64,000 bases of DNA from Tetracentron sinense (GCA_015143295.1 CM026565.1:31938052-32002051), one strand, 5' to 3'; shown: positions 1 to 13,309, counted from the first letter of the stretch. Numbers and translations: made by a program. The notes: generated by a model not told the origin, from the letters alone.

Positions 1-119
1 CTATTTCAACATTTCCTCCATATATGGAGTTCATGGGCCCAACTAAAAAGTTTTTTACTCTAACGCATCCCATCGCCAAAACACTTTTCCTACTCCAAAA
101 TACTATTCATTTATTATTT

Positions 120-620
120 AAAATCCAGTTATCACCCCTTGAGGCTGCCACGTGTCCCTTTTGACACCCCTTAACCATGGTTAAGATTCACCCATCCCTA
201 GAGTTCACCCACCCATCCTTGTTCTTTTTTAAAATAATAATTCTATTTTTAAAATTAAAAATCTGTTTTTAGAGTTTTTTTAATATTAAAAAACTGCCCG
301 GCCTAACTAAGGGCTAATCTCCTACCAAAATCTCGGTTGGGTTACAGCCTTTTCTTCATTGCCTTGGCAAGGTAGTTGATGACAATAGGATAATTACGGA
401 ATGGGATTTGGTCAGGCCCCACCAATCCAAAACCATTTGGCCTTCATCCCACAGGTCAACAGTGTCCTTTTTAACACTTTTTAACTGTAGTTAAGATTTA
501 TTAACCCTTAGGGTTCAACCATGTAACTTTAGTTTTTATAAAAAATTATTATAAAAGTTTTTAACTATAATAGTTAAAATTTCTTAGCCAATGTTAAAAC
601 GACAGTTAAATGGGCTCTAT
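120..620. repeat. Two worn GGTTAAGATT-family copies
   Basis: CACGTGTCCCTTTTGACACC..CCATGGTTAAGATTCA (about 143-300) and GTCAACAGTGTCC..TAGTTAAGATTTATTAACC (about 440-600). Each shows one arm; the mirror arm is lost or too degraded to see. Confidence 0.5.
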
Positions 621-1393
621 GAGTGAGGACAGATGGTTTTTACCCTTGCCAGGCCAAATCCGTTCTCGATAATTTCTCTTGTAGAGATTGTAACAAAAGG
701 ACCTACCACCACACCTCATTAAATTCCACACATGGACACAGCACATCCATTCCAACTATGGACGGTACAAGTGTAACAAATCCAAAGTGTCAGTACATTG
801 TTTTAGTCACTCCCCCGGAGCCATTGAGTACTATCTGAATTGATGTTGCATAAAGGATCTCCCTTAAGACTAATTATAATAACCTTCTGCTGGAGAGGGT
901 TGTATGGGTGGACTGTGCCTTGGATGGGTGTGTGTGTAAATGTGTTTGTCTGCATAAAAAACAACAATAATGATAATAATAAGATATGCAACTCTAGTGC
1001 AATTATAGCTGTCAATCTGGCAAAGTGGGGTCGTAAAATTAAAGGATTTTTTTTTCTTAAGGTCCTAGGGTCGAGCTGGCCAAATTTTGAGGGTCAGCCC
1101 GAAAAGCACTCGGCCCAACCCTCCATTCTATATGGGAAAATGTATATAATATATTATATATGTAATATGATAACTTAAGACTTATAATAACATAAGACTA
1201 GGACTCACTTGTATGTGTAATACATGTAGTCAGGTCGTTGCCGGGGGGGCATTGATGGTTATGGGACCGCAACTCCTCTTAGGGCTTTGGACTAACCGTC
1301 AATGAACTGACCACCACGGACACATGTTTAAGTATAAAGATGAAGCTCTTCCTAACACCAATTGGTTTTAAGTAAGATAGTGAATTTTGGGGT

Positions 1394-1398
<5 letters not shown>

Positions 1399-1454
<56 letters not shown>

Positions 1455-1493
1455 TCACGTGGCACCAACCAACATATATATATATATATATAT
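1399..1493. repeat. (TA)n microsatellites
   Basis: A TA run at 1399-1450 and a second at 1472-1493 around a 20-bp GC-richer spacer. Confidence 0.85.
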
Positions 1494-2189
1494 AGTTCTT
1501 TCAGCCCTAACCTAGCCGCCCTTAAGGACAAGAGCTTAGGCCTAGCCAGTCTAGGCCCTCTAAGGGTTAAGATCTCACCCGGGTGAATGGGTTCAGGGCT
1601 CAATTAGACCTAGGCACTACTCTGGCCCGACCCTTTAACAATCCTAACTATAACATCATCGTTGTACAAGGGCAAAGATAAGATGGGCCAACTGGCTAGA
1701 GTTGTAAATGGAGTGAATTTGAAGCGGAGAATGATATATTCAATTACACATCCTACTATCTGAAATCGATTAAATATTTAAGGATAGTGAAATAAAGTTT
1801 TTTTTTGCTACGGAAGGATAATGAAACAGAATTTAAGGATAATAAAATAGAGTATTCGTATTCAACTTCATAGTAAATATTAAAAGCAAAAAATATCTTA
1901 CTATTATAATAAAATTTTATAAAAATGCTAAAAAATATTAAAATTTTATAAATTTTATTTCAAATGACAAAATTACTATTTCATCATACTTTATATTTAT
2001 AAAAAAAAAAAACTTTAATATGTCTTAAAATTATGTAAAAAGTACATAAAAGTATTTTGATCATATAAACTTATAATATACTATCGATATGTACAAGGGC
2101 AAAGCCAATAATTTTTCTTTTGGGGAGAGGGGGGCATAACATCTATCAAGAAAATTAAGTTTCGTGGAAAATGATAGGCGTTCACTAAA

Positions 2190-2354
2190 TATTATGGGTC
2201 TTGGGGTTCGAGAGCATAACCCTCGAGATTTTTTTTAATAATGGGTCTGTCTTAGTCATAAAATTCGTTAATATTATGGGTCTTGGGGTTCAAGAGCATA
2301 ACCCTCGAGATTTTTTTTAATAATGGGTCTGTCGTAGTCATAAAATTCGTTAAT
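2190..2354. repeat. Two-unit 82-bp tandem repeat
   Basis: The unit starting GGGTCTTGGGGTTC at 2196 recurs at 2278 with two or three changes. It lies just inside a CAAGGGCAAAGCC-like start at 2094, perhaps part of another worn hAT derivative spanning about 2094-3024. Confidence 0.75.
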
Positions 2355-2498
2355 ATTGCATTCCAATACATAAAAAAACAAGGGTCATCCCTTTTGGGAG
2401 AGCGATTATATAAATAAAATTAATTATATTTTTATATTATACTTATGAAAACTATAAAATTTTGAGGGTGCCAAACTTTTCACATAATCAGTAATTAC

Positions 2499-2888
2499 CA
2501 TAGTTTGAAAACTCGGCGAGTCATCCGAGTAACTTGGCTGAGTTACTCGACTAAATTTTGAGTCAATTCACCTCAAAACTCAAAGGAGACACTATTTGCT
2601 GAGTTACGCGGATGACTTGGTCGAGTCGAGTCGATTATTTTTTTATTCGCAAGACTAGATCAAGTCACAAAAATGTATTTTTTTAAAACCTAAACTTGAA
2701 CATCACACTGTTTTGCATCATATTTTTTTAGGTCTACAAAGACAACCTATTATGGGTTCTATTAAACCTAGTTTTTAGGTATGAGACTGTAAATATATAT
2801 ATTTCGAGTTGGATCAAGTCAAGTTTTCCGAGTTACTTGACCCAACTTAATTTTGAGTCAAGTCGAGTTTTTGGATTTTTGAACCATA
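2499..2888. mobile_element. hAT-type miniature element rich in GAGTCGAGT motifs
   Basis: 390 bp. Ends CATAGTTTGAAAACTCG and TATGGTTCAAAAATCC (inward), target duplication GTAATTAC/ATAATTAC (7 of 8; 2491-2498 and 2889-2896). Internal arrays of GACTCGACTC-type text. Termini resemble those of 39313. Confidence 0.75.
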
Positions 2889-3024
2889 ATAATTACATCT
2901 TAATTTGGGGGGCCACTATATACAAAGATTATATATTATTTATTTATTTTTAAATTACACATATATATAAGTGAAACCTTTTTTGGGAGGAGGGGGCATG
3001 GCCCCTTCTTGCCCTTGGCTCTTG

Positions 3025-4084
3025 TTGGATTTATTTCCTAGATCCCTGCACAAGTTAGACAAATAAACAATTGAATAGCAAATATATATATATATATATA
3101 ACCGAATCCCACAAGTTGAGAGATGCACGAAAGAGATAGTCGAAGTCTCCCGTGTGCAAGGGAAAATCAGCCCTATCCCCGGGATACAACTCAACTTGGA
3201 TTCAACTTATCAATCATTACGAGTTTGCACTACTCGGCGGATTGTAGTGCCCCAAACCTCTATTAAAGTATGCCCAAATAATTAATTTAAAGTCCATTAA
3301 ATTAAAACAATCCCATAATAGATTAATTAAATTTATGAAAAATTCATTTCAATAAAATAATTAATTTAAAACATTGGAACATGATTTTTAGTCCCAAAAA
3401 GTCATTTTAGAAATCAATCCAATTAATTAAACACATTGTTTAATTAAAATAACCATTTAATTGAAATTCAATTAAATCATAAATTAAATACATTTTATTT
3501 AACTTAGTAAAAACCGATTAAATCATTAATATTGTTTTAATCCAGAGTTTATGCCAACCATATAGTTTTATGGCATAATTTTAGCAGCATAAAAGTATAT
3601 GGACCGGAATGGTCCAATTGGTTGAGTTCGTTTGGACCATCTCAATTCAATCAGTCAAGTTGGTTTAGTCTGTAGACCAACCGGTTAGACTATCTGTTAG
3701 GGTGATCCATTAGGACGACATTAGACGGTCTGATTTAGTCATCTCATGTCGATCTATCAAATTGTTTCAGTCCGATGACTAACTGGTTAGACTAATTTGT
3801 TTGAGTGAGTCAATCGTATAGACTATCGAAAGCTAGTCCTTTCAGGCTTGCCACCATGATTGGGCTACAAGTAGCACCAATATGTGATTAGCCATTTATG
3901 GAATCACAAACTTCTGTTCAGTTGGATGTTGTCCAATTTGAATAAAGAACGGGCCTATGGTTCGACCTTCTCTGGTGGTCTGGGTATGAAGGACTTCTTC
4001 CTCCTTAGACTGATCTATTTTCTTCCTTTGGACGGACTGGTTCTCTGATTGGGCTTTGCTTGTAATTCAACAAAGTTTCTGTTA
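3025..4084. other. Intergenic, nothing recognised
   Basis: AT-rich with a GGTCCAATTGGTT/ACCAACCGGTTAG motif recurring several times at 3600-3800. No coding, RNA or element structure that I can support. Confidence 0.4.
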
Positions 4085-5475
4085 ACCTATAGGTTTCTAC
4101 CATAGGTTTCCTTAATGATTTTGATGATAACACGATAATGTAATGATCTTTGTGTTACTAATGTCTCACTTGAGTTTGTATGAAAATCAGTCTATCAAGA
4201 GTATTAGCAAACCATTCAAGGCAAAAACATGAAAAAAAATATCATCCATAAAGGAGATTCATCACCAAGTCAAAGTAAGTCATTGGATCATATTGACGAT
4301 GTTAAAGATCATATCCAATTTCAAATCATATCATGAAGAATAAGAAGAAGGTTGATTATGAAGTCAAAGAACACAAATCAAATCAAGATCAAGAATGAAG
4401 ACTTTTAATTTAAATGCTTTAAATTTTTATAAGAAAGCGTTTAGGTCTTATGTAAAAAGTCCTTAAAAGTCGGATGTTGGAAAAACTCACAAACTTAGAT
4501 TCATAATATGTACCTTAAGACTAAATTGAAAATCATTCTAATGACCTCAAAATATGGTAATTATCTTGATAAATATAAGGTAGAAGACTTGTGAATTTAA
4601 TCTCATCATTAAGGTCAAGAAAAGTTGATTTTCTCTTGAAAATCACTCATCCAGTCGACTAGATGAAGGTCATGATTTCATATGGTCACTGTGTTCATCC
4701 AATCAACTAGATCATCCATCCAGTCGACTAGATGCCTCGAGATAAGTATTAAAAATCATGTAATAGATAGTTTTGCTTTCAATGCAACTCCAACGGTCAT
4801 AAAACTTTCTGAGCTATAAAATGGAATGATTTATGAACCAAAAGAACTCTTCTACAAACTCTAATCATTCTATCAATCACTCAAAAGCTTAGATTTCTAA
4901 ATCTATTGAGTTAAACCTAGAATCCTCAAATCAATTTTATTGAGCTATTAAACTCCAATATTTGAAAGATTTTCAGTGAGCTTTAGAGAGATTATTCAGC
5001 TCGTTTTAGGAGCACATTCTGATTTTAAAACACTTCTCATCCAAGTATATTGAAATCAAGAGGTCCATGAGACTTTTGTCCTTGAAGTGGGGAAATTTCA
5101 TTGTAAGGTTTGGTATGTACCCGTAAAGAGAACTGAAATCAAGAGAGGGTGTTCTCTTATAAGGAAGGTTTGATCTTCACCCGTAAAAAAATTGTAAAGA
5201 TTTGATCTTCACTCGGAAGAAGATCGTGCGATTGAGTAAAATCGTGGTGAATCCTCAAGTGGGTATAGCTTGAGGCGGAGACGTATGCGGGATTGTCGAA
5301 CCTCAAGAATAACATCTTGAATTTGCTTTCTCTTTACTTTATAATTTTGCATTGTTTGTAAAATTGCTTAATTTTTATTCCATTTTAATTAGTATAATTA
5401 AAATTCGCTTAAGGATTATGAAGAAATTTAAATTTACCATAGACCCTATTCACCTCCCTCTAGGGTTCAATCTTT
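4085..5475 (+). mobile_element. Copia (Sirevirus-like) LTR relic
   Basis: Recognised by the start text GATTTTGATGATAACACG and the end block GGCGGAGACGTATGCGGGAT, AACCTCAAGAATAACATCTTG-type text and CTATTCACCTCCCTCTAGG, typical of Sirevirus LTR ends. No coding part; looks like a solo or truncated LTR. Ends are approximate and no target duplication was found. Old. Confidence 0.55.
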
Positions 5476-5539
5476 GGGCAACAGTTTTTAGGCTCTCTAA
5501 TTCGTTTGGTGGGTTTGAGCATTCTCAACCCCACCTTAT

Positions 5540-6840
5540 ATAGAGCTGATCATCAATTAATTAAACCTCGTAGTAATTGCAATTCTGTAGAATAGCAACT
5601 AATATGAGGTGTCGAACCACAGAAATTGCGCTAGTTTCGTTGTCTTTTTCTCAAGATTATTTCTAAGCCATAGGTAATAAGAGTTGAGTTGGTTTGATTG
5701 TTTTTAAACTAAAAAATAGAAATTGAATTAATGACTTCTACTGTAATTAACTAAACTATGAATTTTTGTGATAACAATGAGAGAAGATGTTTGTTTAGAT
5801 CCACCACTAACCTTCTAATTGAACTTACATGTATTCATCCAGACCTCTCAAGTGTAAACAATAGGGATGTGAGTGACTACAAGTCTCAGCTCATCGAATT
5901 AAGAATAATTCAATGTATTAAACCCTAGGTATGCCCTATCTACGGTTAGCACGAGTGATACACACTAAACTAAGATTGCGAAATCACTTGTCTTTCTTAA
6001 ACATAGAATTGAACATCCTATAATTCAATTCATCGACAGTAATACCATTGCATAAAATTCATATCAACAATCACAAAAGTGTAATATGAATTATCTCAAT
6101 CTCAACATAATAAAACCTAAGACAATTATAAAATCATATTGAAACCGAATATTGAATCTATTAAATTTGGTTGAAGAACAACTCTCTCATTATGCAATCG
6201 TTGTTTACAAAAGTGAAAAAATCTAAATAAAATACATGACATACAATTACTGGGCTATGGTTTCATTTAAATTCTAGATAAAGAGATTAGTTCATAATAA
6301 AGATAGAGAACACCAATTTCGATGAAGAACACGAAGAACACATCCTCAAACCTTCACAGATCTCCAGAGTCTTCTTTCTTCAAAATATCAAAATTCAGAA
6401 CTTCTTTTCAGAGCAAGTGACCTTTTTTTTAAAAATTTTTTAGAGAGAGTCATTTCTTGTTGCTAATTAGGGTTTTAGAAACCCCAAAATGGTCAACTTC
6501 CCAACTTTTATGTGTGGATTTCAAGGCCAAAAAATGTCGATGACGATCGATCGCCAGTTAGCTGCGATTGATCGTAGCTAGTTGGAAATTTCTACTCCGC
6601 TACTGTTTTATGGGCGATCGATCGTATGATGAGAAATGATCGATCCCTATGTTCTGACCTGCGATCGATCGATCGCTAGTTGATTTTCCCATTTTCTTCT
6701 TTCTTTCTTCAGGTTTTCTCTTGGATGGGGTTTTTCTACGACTTTACATCATTTAAATCTTCAATTTAACATTCTTTTCCTCACATGATCCTGAAATAGA
6801 TAAAAACAATCAAATACCGTAACACAATTCAAAAGAGAAC
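5540..6840. other. Unclassified non-coding stretch, probably retroelement-derived
   Basis: No gene seen. Text such as GAACCACAGAAATTGCGC and GGTTAGCACGAGTGATACAC resembles non-coding blocks met in dispersed plant retroelements, but I cannot name the family. Contains a GATCGATCG-rich patch at 6535-6680. Confidence 0.3.
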
Positions 6841-7094
6841 TCTAAGGAACTAATAAGTGCAGTTTGAAGTGTATAAATGTGTAACAATTAGTACTGATCA
6901 AGAGCCTCAAGTGGTAAAACACATTTTCGCTGGGCCTAACCACTCTACTACCTACGATCCAGATTCAACGAATTTAACCGCTCCAACTGCAAAGGATAGG
7001 TTGCATGGAGAACCTAGGTCCACCAACCCACATGGGCCAGTCGAATCCACCCAGATCTGTGTGAGTCACACCCACATGACCTGCCACGTGTCTC

Positions 7095-7359
7095 GTTGGG
7101 AGCACACGATCTTGATCCACCTAGTCGACGGTCCCAATTAGATCAAACAAAAGAAAAAGCAACCAATCGCAACGATGCACACGTGCAAAGTGTGTCTCAT
7201 ATCACTCATTGCCCTTGTGCACAAAAGATACGGTGTAAAGAACAAAAAAATGGAAGTCTCCTACACCATAGGAGTTTATACACCACAATATTATACTCTA
7301 GTAAAGATTTAAAACATTTATTAAGATGAAAACTTTCTTCTATCTTTCTGATGTGAGAC
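7095..7359 (-). ncRNA. Candidate USE/TATA-driven unit, member 3 (worn)
   Basis: On the minus strand GTCTCACATCA (7359-7349) and CTTAATAA (7325-7318), 34 bp apart start to start. Further on, ACTTTGCACGTGTGCATCGT resembles ACTTTGCACGCCGCATCGTC downstream of member 1. The middle is rearranged. Confidence 0.3.
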
Positions 7360-7641
7360 TATGTCTTACAAAAAAAAACACACAAATGAAATAAGCTTAT
7401 CTCTCAAAGAGACCAAGCTTCAAGCCACCCCAAATGCGAAACCAAGTATTTATTTGATTTAAAATAGGGTTCATTTTAAAATAAAACTAACAATCATTAG
7501 GGACTAAAACATAATACAAAAAATATTTTGAACTAACTTCTAAACAAATTTAAATTAGATTCAATAGCTCTGCCCTGTATATATAATAATATATTATATA
7601 ATCAATAGAATATTAATGAAATCGGGTATATTAAACAAATT

Positions 7642-8461
7642 CAAGGGCGGAGCCTGGGCCGAGGGGCATTGCCCCCTCAAATTTTTAAAAACCCTTTATT
7701 TTGTAGGTATGTTTTTTTTTTTTTAAAATACATTATATCTTAATTTTGAGTATAGTGGCCCCCCAAATAAAATTTTTTAAATTTTTTTCATACGTATAAT
7801 ATAAAATATAAAGAGAATGATTCTTTAGGAGTTTATGTGACTCTTTTAACACTCTTTAACCCTAGTTAAGATTTATTAACTTAAGATTTAATTTTTTCTA
7901 AAAACCAAGGGTAGATGTATAAACCTTAAGGGTGAGTGAATCTTAATCACAATTAATAGGTGTTAAAATGGACACGTGTCAAGCAGGGGAGGCGCACATG
8001 TTCCACCTAGTGGAACGCGCATGGAAAAAATAATCTTCATAGTATAAAAATATAATAGTTTTATTTATATAATGAATTTATCAAAAGAGGACCTTATTTT
8101 CTTTTTATGGACATTTATTAAAAGAGAAATGCTATTGAGACCGTCCAGGTAGGAGACCACTACGAGACCGTTCCTAACAACCCGGAAATTCGATTTTTTT
8201 TTTTTTTAAAACCTGTGCACTTTTTTTTTTCCGTGTTGTTGAGAATGGTCTCGAGGTGGCCTCCACCTTGGACGGTCTCAATAACATTTCCCTTATTAGA
8301 ATGTTATATTAATGAATTTTATGACCACGATGGACTTATTACCAAAAAAAAATCTAGGGACCTACACCCCCGAACCCCAAGGCCCCATAGCCCAATCCTA
8401 TTAGTTTTCTTCATATATGTACCTTGACACCCCCCAAGGAAAAATTCCTGGCTCCGCCCTG
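7642..8461. mobile_element. Non-autonomous hAT element (CAGGGGCGGAGCC family), nested host
   Basis: Termini CAAGGGCGGAGCCTGG and CAGGGCGGAGCCAGG (inward), G/C-rich strand-asymmetric tracts just inside, target duplication AACAAATT/AAGAGATT (6 of 8). A smaller element sits inside at 8121-8292. Part of a GGTTAAGATT repeat (7840-7990) also lies within. Confidence 0.72.
8121..8292. mobile_element. Palindromic miniature element nested in the 7642 element
   Basis: About 172 bp with long inverted repeats (TATTGAGACCGTCCAGG against TATTGAGACCGTCCAAGG, continuing into GAGACCAC/GAGGCCAC). A TTATTA direct repeat flanks it at 8115 and 8293. Confidence 0.7.
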
Positions 8462-8805
8462 AAGAGATTCCTATTTGATATAACTTGATAGTAAATGTAC
8501 TTTTCAAATTTCATATTCGAATGACTATCCGTTGACACTCCTACAGCCCTACTAATTGTGGTTGTCTTCTCCTTTTATTTTCTCTTTTGAATTTGAGGTC
8601 CGTATGAAAAGCTCGACCGACACTCTAAGAGGCCCTATGTTGGCTTAGTTCAGTCCCTTTCAGTTTTGGGCGAGAGAATGTGCATGCCAGTACATTGGTA
8701 GGTAGCATTTTAATAGGGAAGAAGGTCTCCCTGGATAATCGACTTTTGAGAGAACTACTCTTTGACTTTTCTCAGTTCATTGCTCAACCATATATATACC
8801 TGTTA

Positions 8806-9015
8806 AAAAGATTACCTCTGGTGGCTGCCCGAGTGGCTCGGGCATCCACAAACCAGTGGGCAGGCGGTGTTTTAAATGGGAAAGATAACAAATGGGGAGA
8901 AGTCAAAATCATAGGGAGACAATGAAATGACTTATCCCTTAAATTATCGTCAGGTGTCCATTGTTTTGTGGATGCTCGAGCGCCTAGCTCAGGCAGCCAC
9001 CTGAGGTAATCTTTT
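8806..9015. mobile_element. Foldback miniature element (AGAAGTCA core)
   Basis: Inverted ends AAAAGATTACCTCTGGTGGC and AAAAGATTACCTCAGGTGGC, continuing through GCATCCACAAA. The core GGGAGAAGTCAAAATCAT matches cores at 49243-49463 and 63173-63740. No clear target duplication. Confidence 0.65.
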
Positions 9016-10439
9016 CCATAGCTCTTAGAGTGCTGTCAACTATCTTTTAACATTTACCTAATAAGATTATTAAATTTCCTTTTGGCTACGTTTGTTTGGA
9101 GGGGAAATCTGTGGTTAAAGTTATTTTTTAGGAAAAAAATACGGCATGCTGGAAAATGAGTATTTTGTTGCAAATGTTTTCTCAATACTACTTTATGATT
9201 GAGAGGAAATTTTGAGAAGTTATTTTTAAGAATTTTTTATTTTTTTACAATATTTTCCTTTTAAACAAATAGAGCCTTAGTGAAAACATGAGGTTCTTAA
9301 GAATAAATATAAAATCAACATATGGTAAGATATTCTTCAAATTTTACTTGTCAATGATCTTTTTAGGAAAAACAACTTTTGATAAAAGAAACTAATTGTT
9401 AAATTTGTATTAAAATGTTTAATAACAAGGTAAATTTTGAAGTAAATCGATATTTGTTACACTTTTCTAGTTTTTGATATCCCAGGGACCCAGACTCCAA
9501 ATTGATTTAACATCAAAATTTCCAGGCATAAAAAAAAGGAATGGAGACTTTTGATTCATTCGACAAACCTTCGACACTGAATCCAGACTTGGTTTTTTTT
9601 TTTTTTTTTGGGGGCGGGGGGGATGGGATATCAGACCCAACTGGCCAATCCGGGGTCAGTTTAGAGTTGCGCTCTACTCGCGAATACCGATCGATACCGT
9701 TGTTCCAACAAAATCATGTGGTCATAGATCATATAATTCTAAATGATCATATATCTATAGTACTAATCCTAAGTTTAAATAGTATTATAATCAAAATATA
9801 ACTAATTATTCTTTTATTTAAATAGGTTAGATGTGCAGGTGGGGATTTTCCTTTTTTTCATTATTCAGAACAAGGCATCACTTAAGCAGTTTGACTGATG
9901 GTTGTTAATGTTAGTGGGTGAATGTTCCACGGTAACTAACCCTCAGAGGTGTAGACCAGTGGCCTTAGGACAAGCCATAAACTTGAAGGTTAAAGTTGAT
10001 TCCTCGCTCTTCTCAATGTCAGTTGTATGAGGTGGAAGTATTTGCTCTACAGTACGTAGGACTAATATGAGTCTTTAAGGCTCTCCACCTGTATCAAAAA
10101 CCAAGATGTTCCAACCAGTTTGTAAAGACGAGGATAGAATCCTATGGAAGGACAACGTGACGATTCATCTTCTAGACTTAGCTTTTTGAGTGCCATTAGT
10201 TTCGACTTTCGGTGCATTTATGATGATTTTAGCTTAATTAAAGATACAAAAAAAAAAGGAACAGAAATGCTAACACAGTCGTAGTCTTCTCGTTCCTACC
10301 TTAAGGTGGTGGTAACAAGAGTCATCCATCTCCTTCAATATGTCACCATGTGTCGAGGAAAAATTGATTTAGTGTGTCTAGGGCTATCACTTCTCAAAAA
10401 GAAAATAATCCCCTCCTCTCGGGGCATGAGCATGTCTCA
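9016..10439. other. Intergenic, nothing recognised
   Basis: AT-rich sequence with a T run plus G-rich patch at 9591-9620 and no supported gene. Confidence 0.4.
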
Positions 10440-10620
10440 CCCCCTTCAAACCTGCCATGTGCCCTCCTTTTAACTCTATTTTCTAATTATAGTTAAGATT
10501 CACTAATCCTTGGATTAATATTTTGAACCTTGGTTTTTAAGAAAAAATCAAGGTTAAAATATTTACCACAGTTAAAATGAGTTCATCATAGTTAAAAGGG
10601 ATAGTTAACCACAAGATGCT
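10440..10620. repeat. Worn GGTTAAGATT-family copy
   Basis: TAGTTAAGATTCACTAATCC followed by GGTTTTTAAGAAAAAATC and reversed AAACC-type text. Incomplete palindrome. Confidence 0.45.
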
Positions 10621-10754
10621 CCGGCTTTGTGGGTGCTGCAAAGGAGCGGATTATTGCTTTTATAAGAAAATGATGTTTTAGATCATCTGATGGTACCCTC
10701 ATCGCTCATCACACATTCGGATGATCTTAAACATCCAAGAGTATATTTCTTTCT

Positions 10755-10912
10755 TGATTCTTTTTTTTTTTTTTGGAACTCAGGGTGTCCCAATCCCTTT
10801 GGACTAGGACTAATTCCTGAGGGTACCACATAAGCCCACAACCCGCCACACCAAGTAAGTCCGGGTAAACCCGTGCGGGGCTGGCCCCATGTTACTCCAA
10901 GCCAACTCATTT
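10755..10912 (-). mobile_element. Retroposed short element with A tail (SINE-like)
   Basis: A T run at 10760-10774 marks a 3' A tail on the minus strand. The body (TTGGCTTGGAGTAACATGGG to ACACCCTGAGTTCC) is GC-richer than its surroundings and non-coding. Pol III boxes are unclear. Confidence 0.4.
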
Positions 10913-11051
10913 CATCACAGAAGTATTTCGTCTATGTTCTTCCCTGTGTTTAAGGGTTAGTATCAAATATTTCGTCTATGTTCTTCCCTGTGTTTAATGG
11001 CTAGATTTAGCAGATGTTCAAGAGATCTTAGCCGTCAAATATTCTGGGAAA

Positions 11052-11190
11052 AAGGGTCTTCCTTTTTCTTTTCTTTTTTAAGGGTCAGTACTCTAGCAAA
11101 GTGTGGGGAAAGCATAACGCACTTAGGACTTGAGCCCGGAACCTCCCTCCTAATACGGGGTCACATTACCATTGGGCTATTCCTTGGTAC
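11052..11190 (-). mobile_element. tRNA-derived SINE-like copy
   Basis: On the minus strand: AGCCCAATGGTAATGTGACC (A-box-like), GGTTCCGGGCTCAAGTCC (B-box-like), and a T-rich left end at 11060-11080 that would be the A tail. No clean target duplication seen. Confidence 0.55.
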
Positions 11191-11576
11191 GATTTGGTTC
11201 CTTTCATAACTCTACTTATGTATCCTCCGTAAGAAATGATTTTTAGCCATGCCCCTATGATGTTTGGTTTGTTTATATTTGTAGAAAATGCGTTACTAGC
11301 TATTAGGGTTGCACGCCGAACCGTGGTTCGCTAGGGCTAGGCGTGGGTTGCACCTGAAACATTCTAAACCGAGCCTGATCCTGAGTTTAAGACTAAAGAT
11401 GCATAAATGGCAGGGATATGGCCTAGTTTTGAAAAATCGGTAACCTTACCCAAAAAAAAAGGGGAAAAAAGTAAATTGCCCAGCCTGAGCATCTAACATT
11501 GGGCTCAATGAGTCAACTGGGCTTCGGCCTAGTTCTTAGCTCTGGCCTAATCCCAGTTAAGCCCAAGCTTAATTGT

Positions 11577-12000
11577 AAGGGGCGGAGCCAGGGTTTTCTT
11601 GTAGGAAAACAATGGTTAAATGATAATGTTAGTAATTTTCGAGGGTTGGTAAAGAATAATTAGACAAGTATATAATATTTTTTGTCTAGGGGGTGTGGGG
11701 GTTCGAGGACGTAAGTCCCCAAAAAAAATTTAGGGTCAAGATCGTGGGTCATCTCGACTGTCTATAAAGTTTTTTTATTTTTTTTTAAGTGAATAATCAG
11801 TTGCCCTTGTCCATGGCTATGCCCTCTTAATTTAAATAATATACTATAAAATTTAGTTTTGTTTTTCAAAAGTTCCAGGGGGCAGTTGCCCCATGCTTAT
11901 ACCATCTTAAATTAAATAATATATTATATATAGTAGTTTTTTTTCTCAAAAGTTCAGGGGAACTAGAGCCCCTCCTTGCCCCGACCTAGTTTCACCCCTG
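11577..12000. mobile_element. Non-autonomous hAT element (CAGGGGCGGAGCC family)
   Basis: Ends AAGGGGCGGAGCCAGG and CAGGGGTGAAACTAGG (inward), target duplication TTAATTGT/TTAGCTGT (6 of 8). 424 bp, non-coding. Confidence 0.72.
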
Positions 12001-13257
12001 TTAGCTGTTGTGCATTCCCTTCGTGCGTTGAATTTCACTCTTCTTCTCATAGTTTAAATTGATCGTCGATGATGATAATAATAATAATAAAAAGATCGTC
12101 GATGCTTGCACAATTGATTGAGAGGATTGCCAAGGTTAAGCGCTTTAATGTGTCCATTAACCACTTTGGCCGATGCCCGCTTTGAGATGGGCTATTAATT
12201 TAATCGTAACATAAATGAGTTATTGGGCCGTGTTGGTGGGCCATGTTTAATTTAAATGTTCTCTAATTAATCAACCATCATGAAATCTGTATAGCTGTAT
12301 GTATCACTACAGATAGCAACTAGAAAGCGATTTGATTATAACATTCAACCAATATTTTGGGCTTTTTAATGCTTGTGACTCACATCATTTGATTGCTTAA
12401 GCGGGTGGGTGCGGGGACGGGGACAGGGACCCTAATTAATTATCAGACTAATGTCGACAAGGTCACACCATTTGGTCTCAATTGATCTGATTCACTATCA
12501 GTGTAAAGAGTTGTTGAACAAGGGAACCAGAGAGTCTGGAATTTCACACTGTTTCATATTATAAATTAATGTGGTATGAAGATGATTTTTCATGGTTATT
12601 CTAGATATAGATGAATATAGTTATGGTGAGTACTATATTTTCTTGGGTGAATATTTGACTGTTGATTCTCTTATTAGGAGATGTTTGGTCACAAAGATGA
12701 CTCTATTCCATTTGAATTCTCGGAGGTAATTGCTTATCGGATCTAAGTTTAACTTGTTTGGATAATGTCTCCCTTCACTTTTTTTCTCATCAACTTTCTC
12801 GTTTTTAAATAAGAAGGCAAAAAAAGTATTGCGCCCCACAAAAAGCAGTCATTTTTTTTTTGTCTCCTTCATAATAATTAAAATACAAAATTTGATGAGA
12901 AGAACAGTGGACACAGCATTCCTCTAATTGTTTATATAAATCAAAATAGTTTCTTGTAGGTATATATATTAATTTCATAGCACATGGATTTGTTTGCCTG
13001 AGAAACATTTTCAGAAATTGATTTGGTAGCACAAAATTGACCATTTGGACAAAATTAAAGCAAATTGTGTTGAGAAAAATGTTTTGTTTAAGTCATACAA
13101 CAAAATGAGTTTCTAGAACCCCCAAAAGCATTTTTTGTTGATTTTGATTTAATAAAACAGTTTTTTAAATTGGTTTTAATAAAAAAATAAAAATGTTTTA
13201 ATGATTTGGAAAAAAATCATTTGGTTAGATTTAAAATGATGTTTTTACATTAATGGT
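12001..13257. other. Intergenic, nothing recognised
   Basis: Includes a GAT/AAT microsatellite at about 12067-12091. No gene or clear element. Confidence 0.4.
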
Positions 13258-13309
13258 TTGGGAGAAAAAAAACCAGGTTTTCAAAACAAAATTGTTATAA
13301 CTTTTATTA

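Noticed and set aside
1352-1603. Open frame through the TA microsatellite
   Set aside because: Most of it is a Tyr-Ile repeat read from (TA)n; no domain or splice context.
2094-3024. A complete CAGGGGC-type hAT derivative
   Set aside because: The start CAAGGGCAAAGCC and the end near 3024 are suggestive, but the ends pair poorly and no target duplication is seen.
5352-5543. 63-aa open frame
   Set aside because: Lies in the Copia LTR relic; the CTATTCACCTCCCTCTAGG text is an LTR-end hallmark, not coding.
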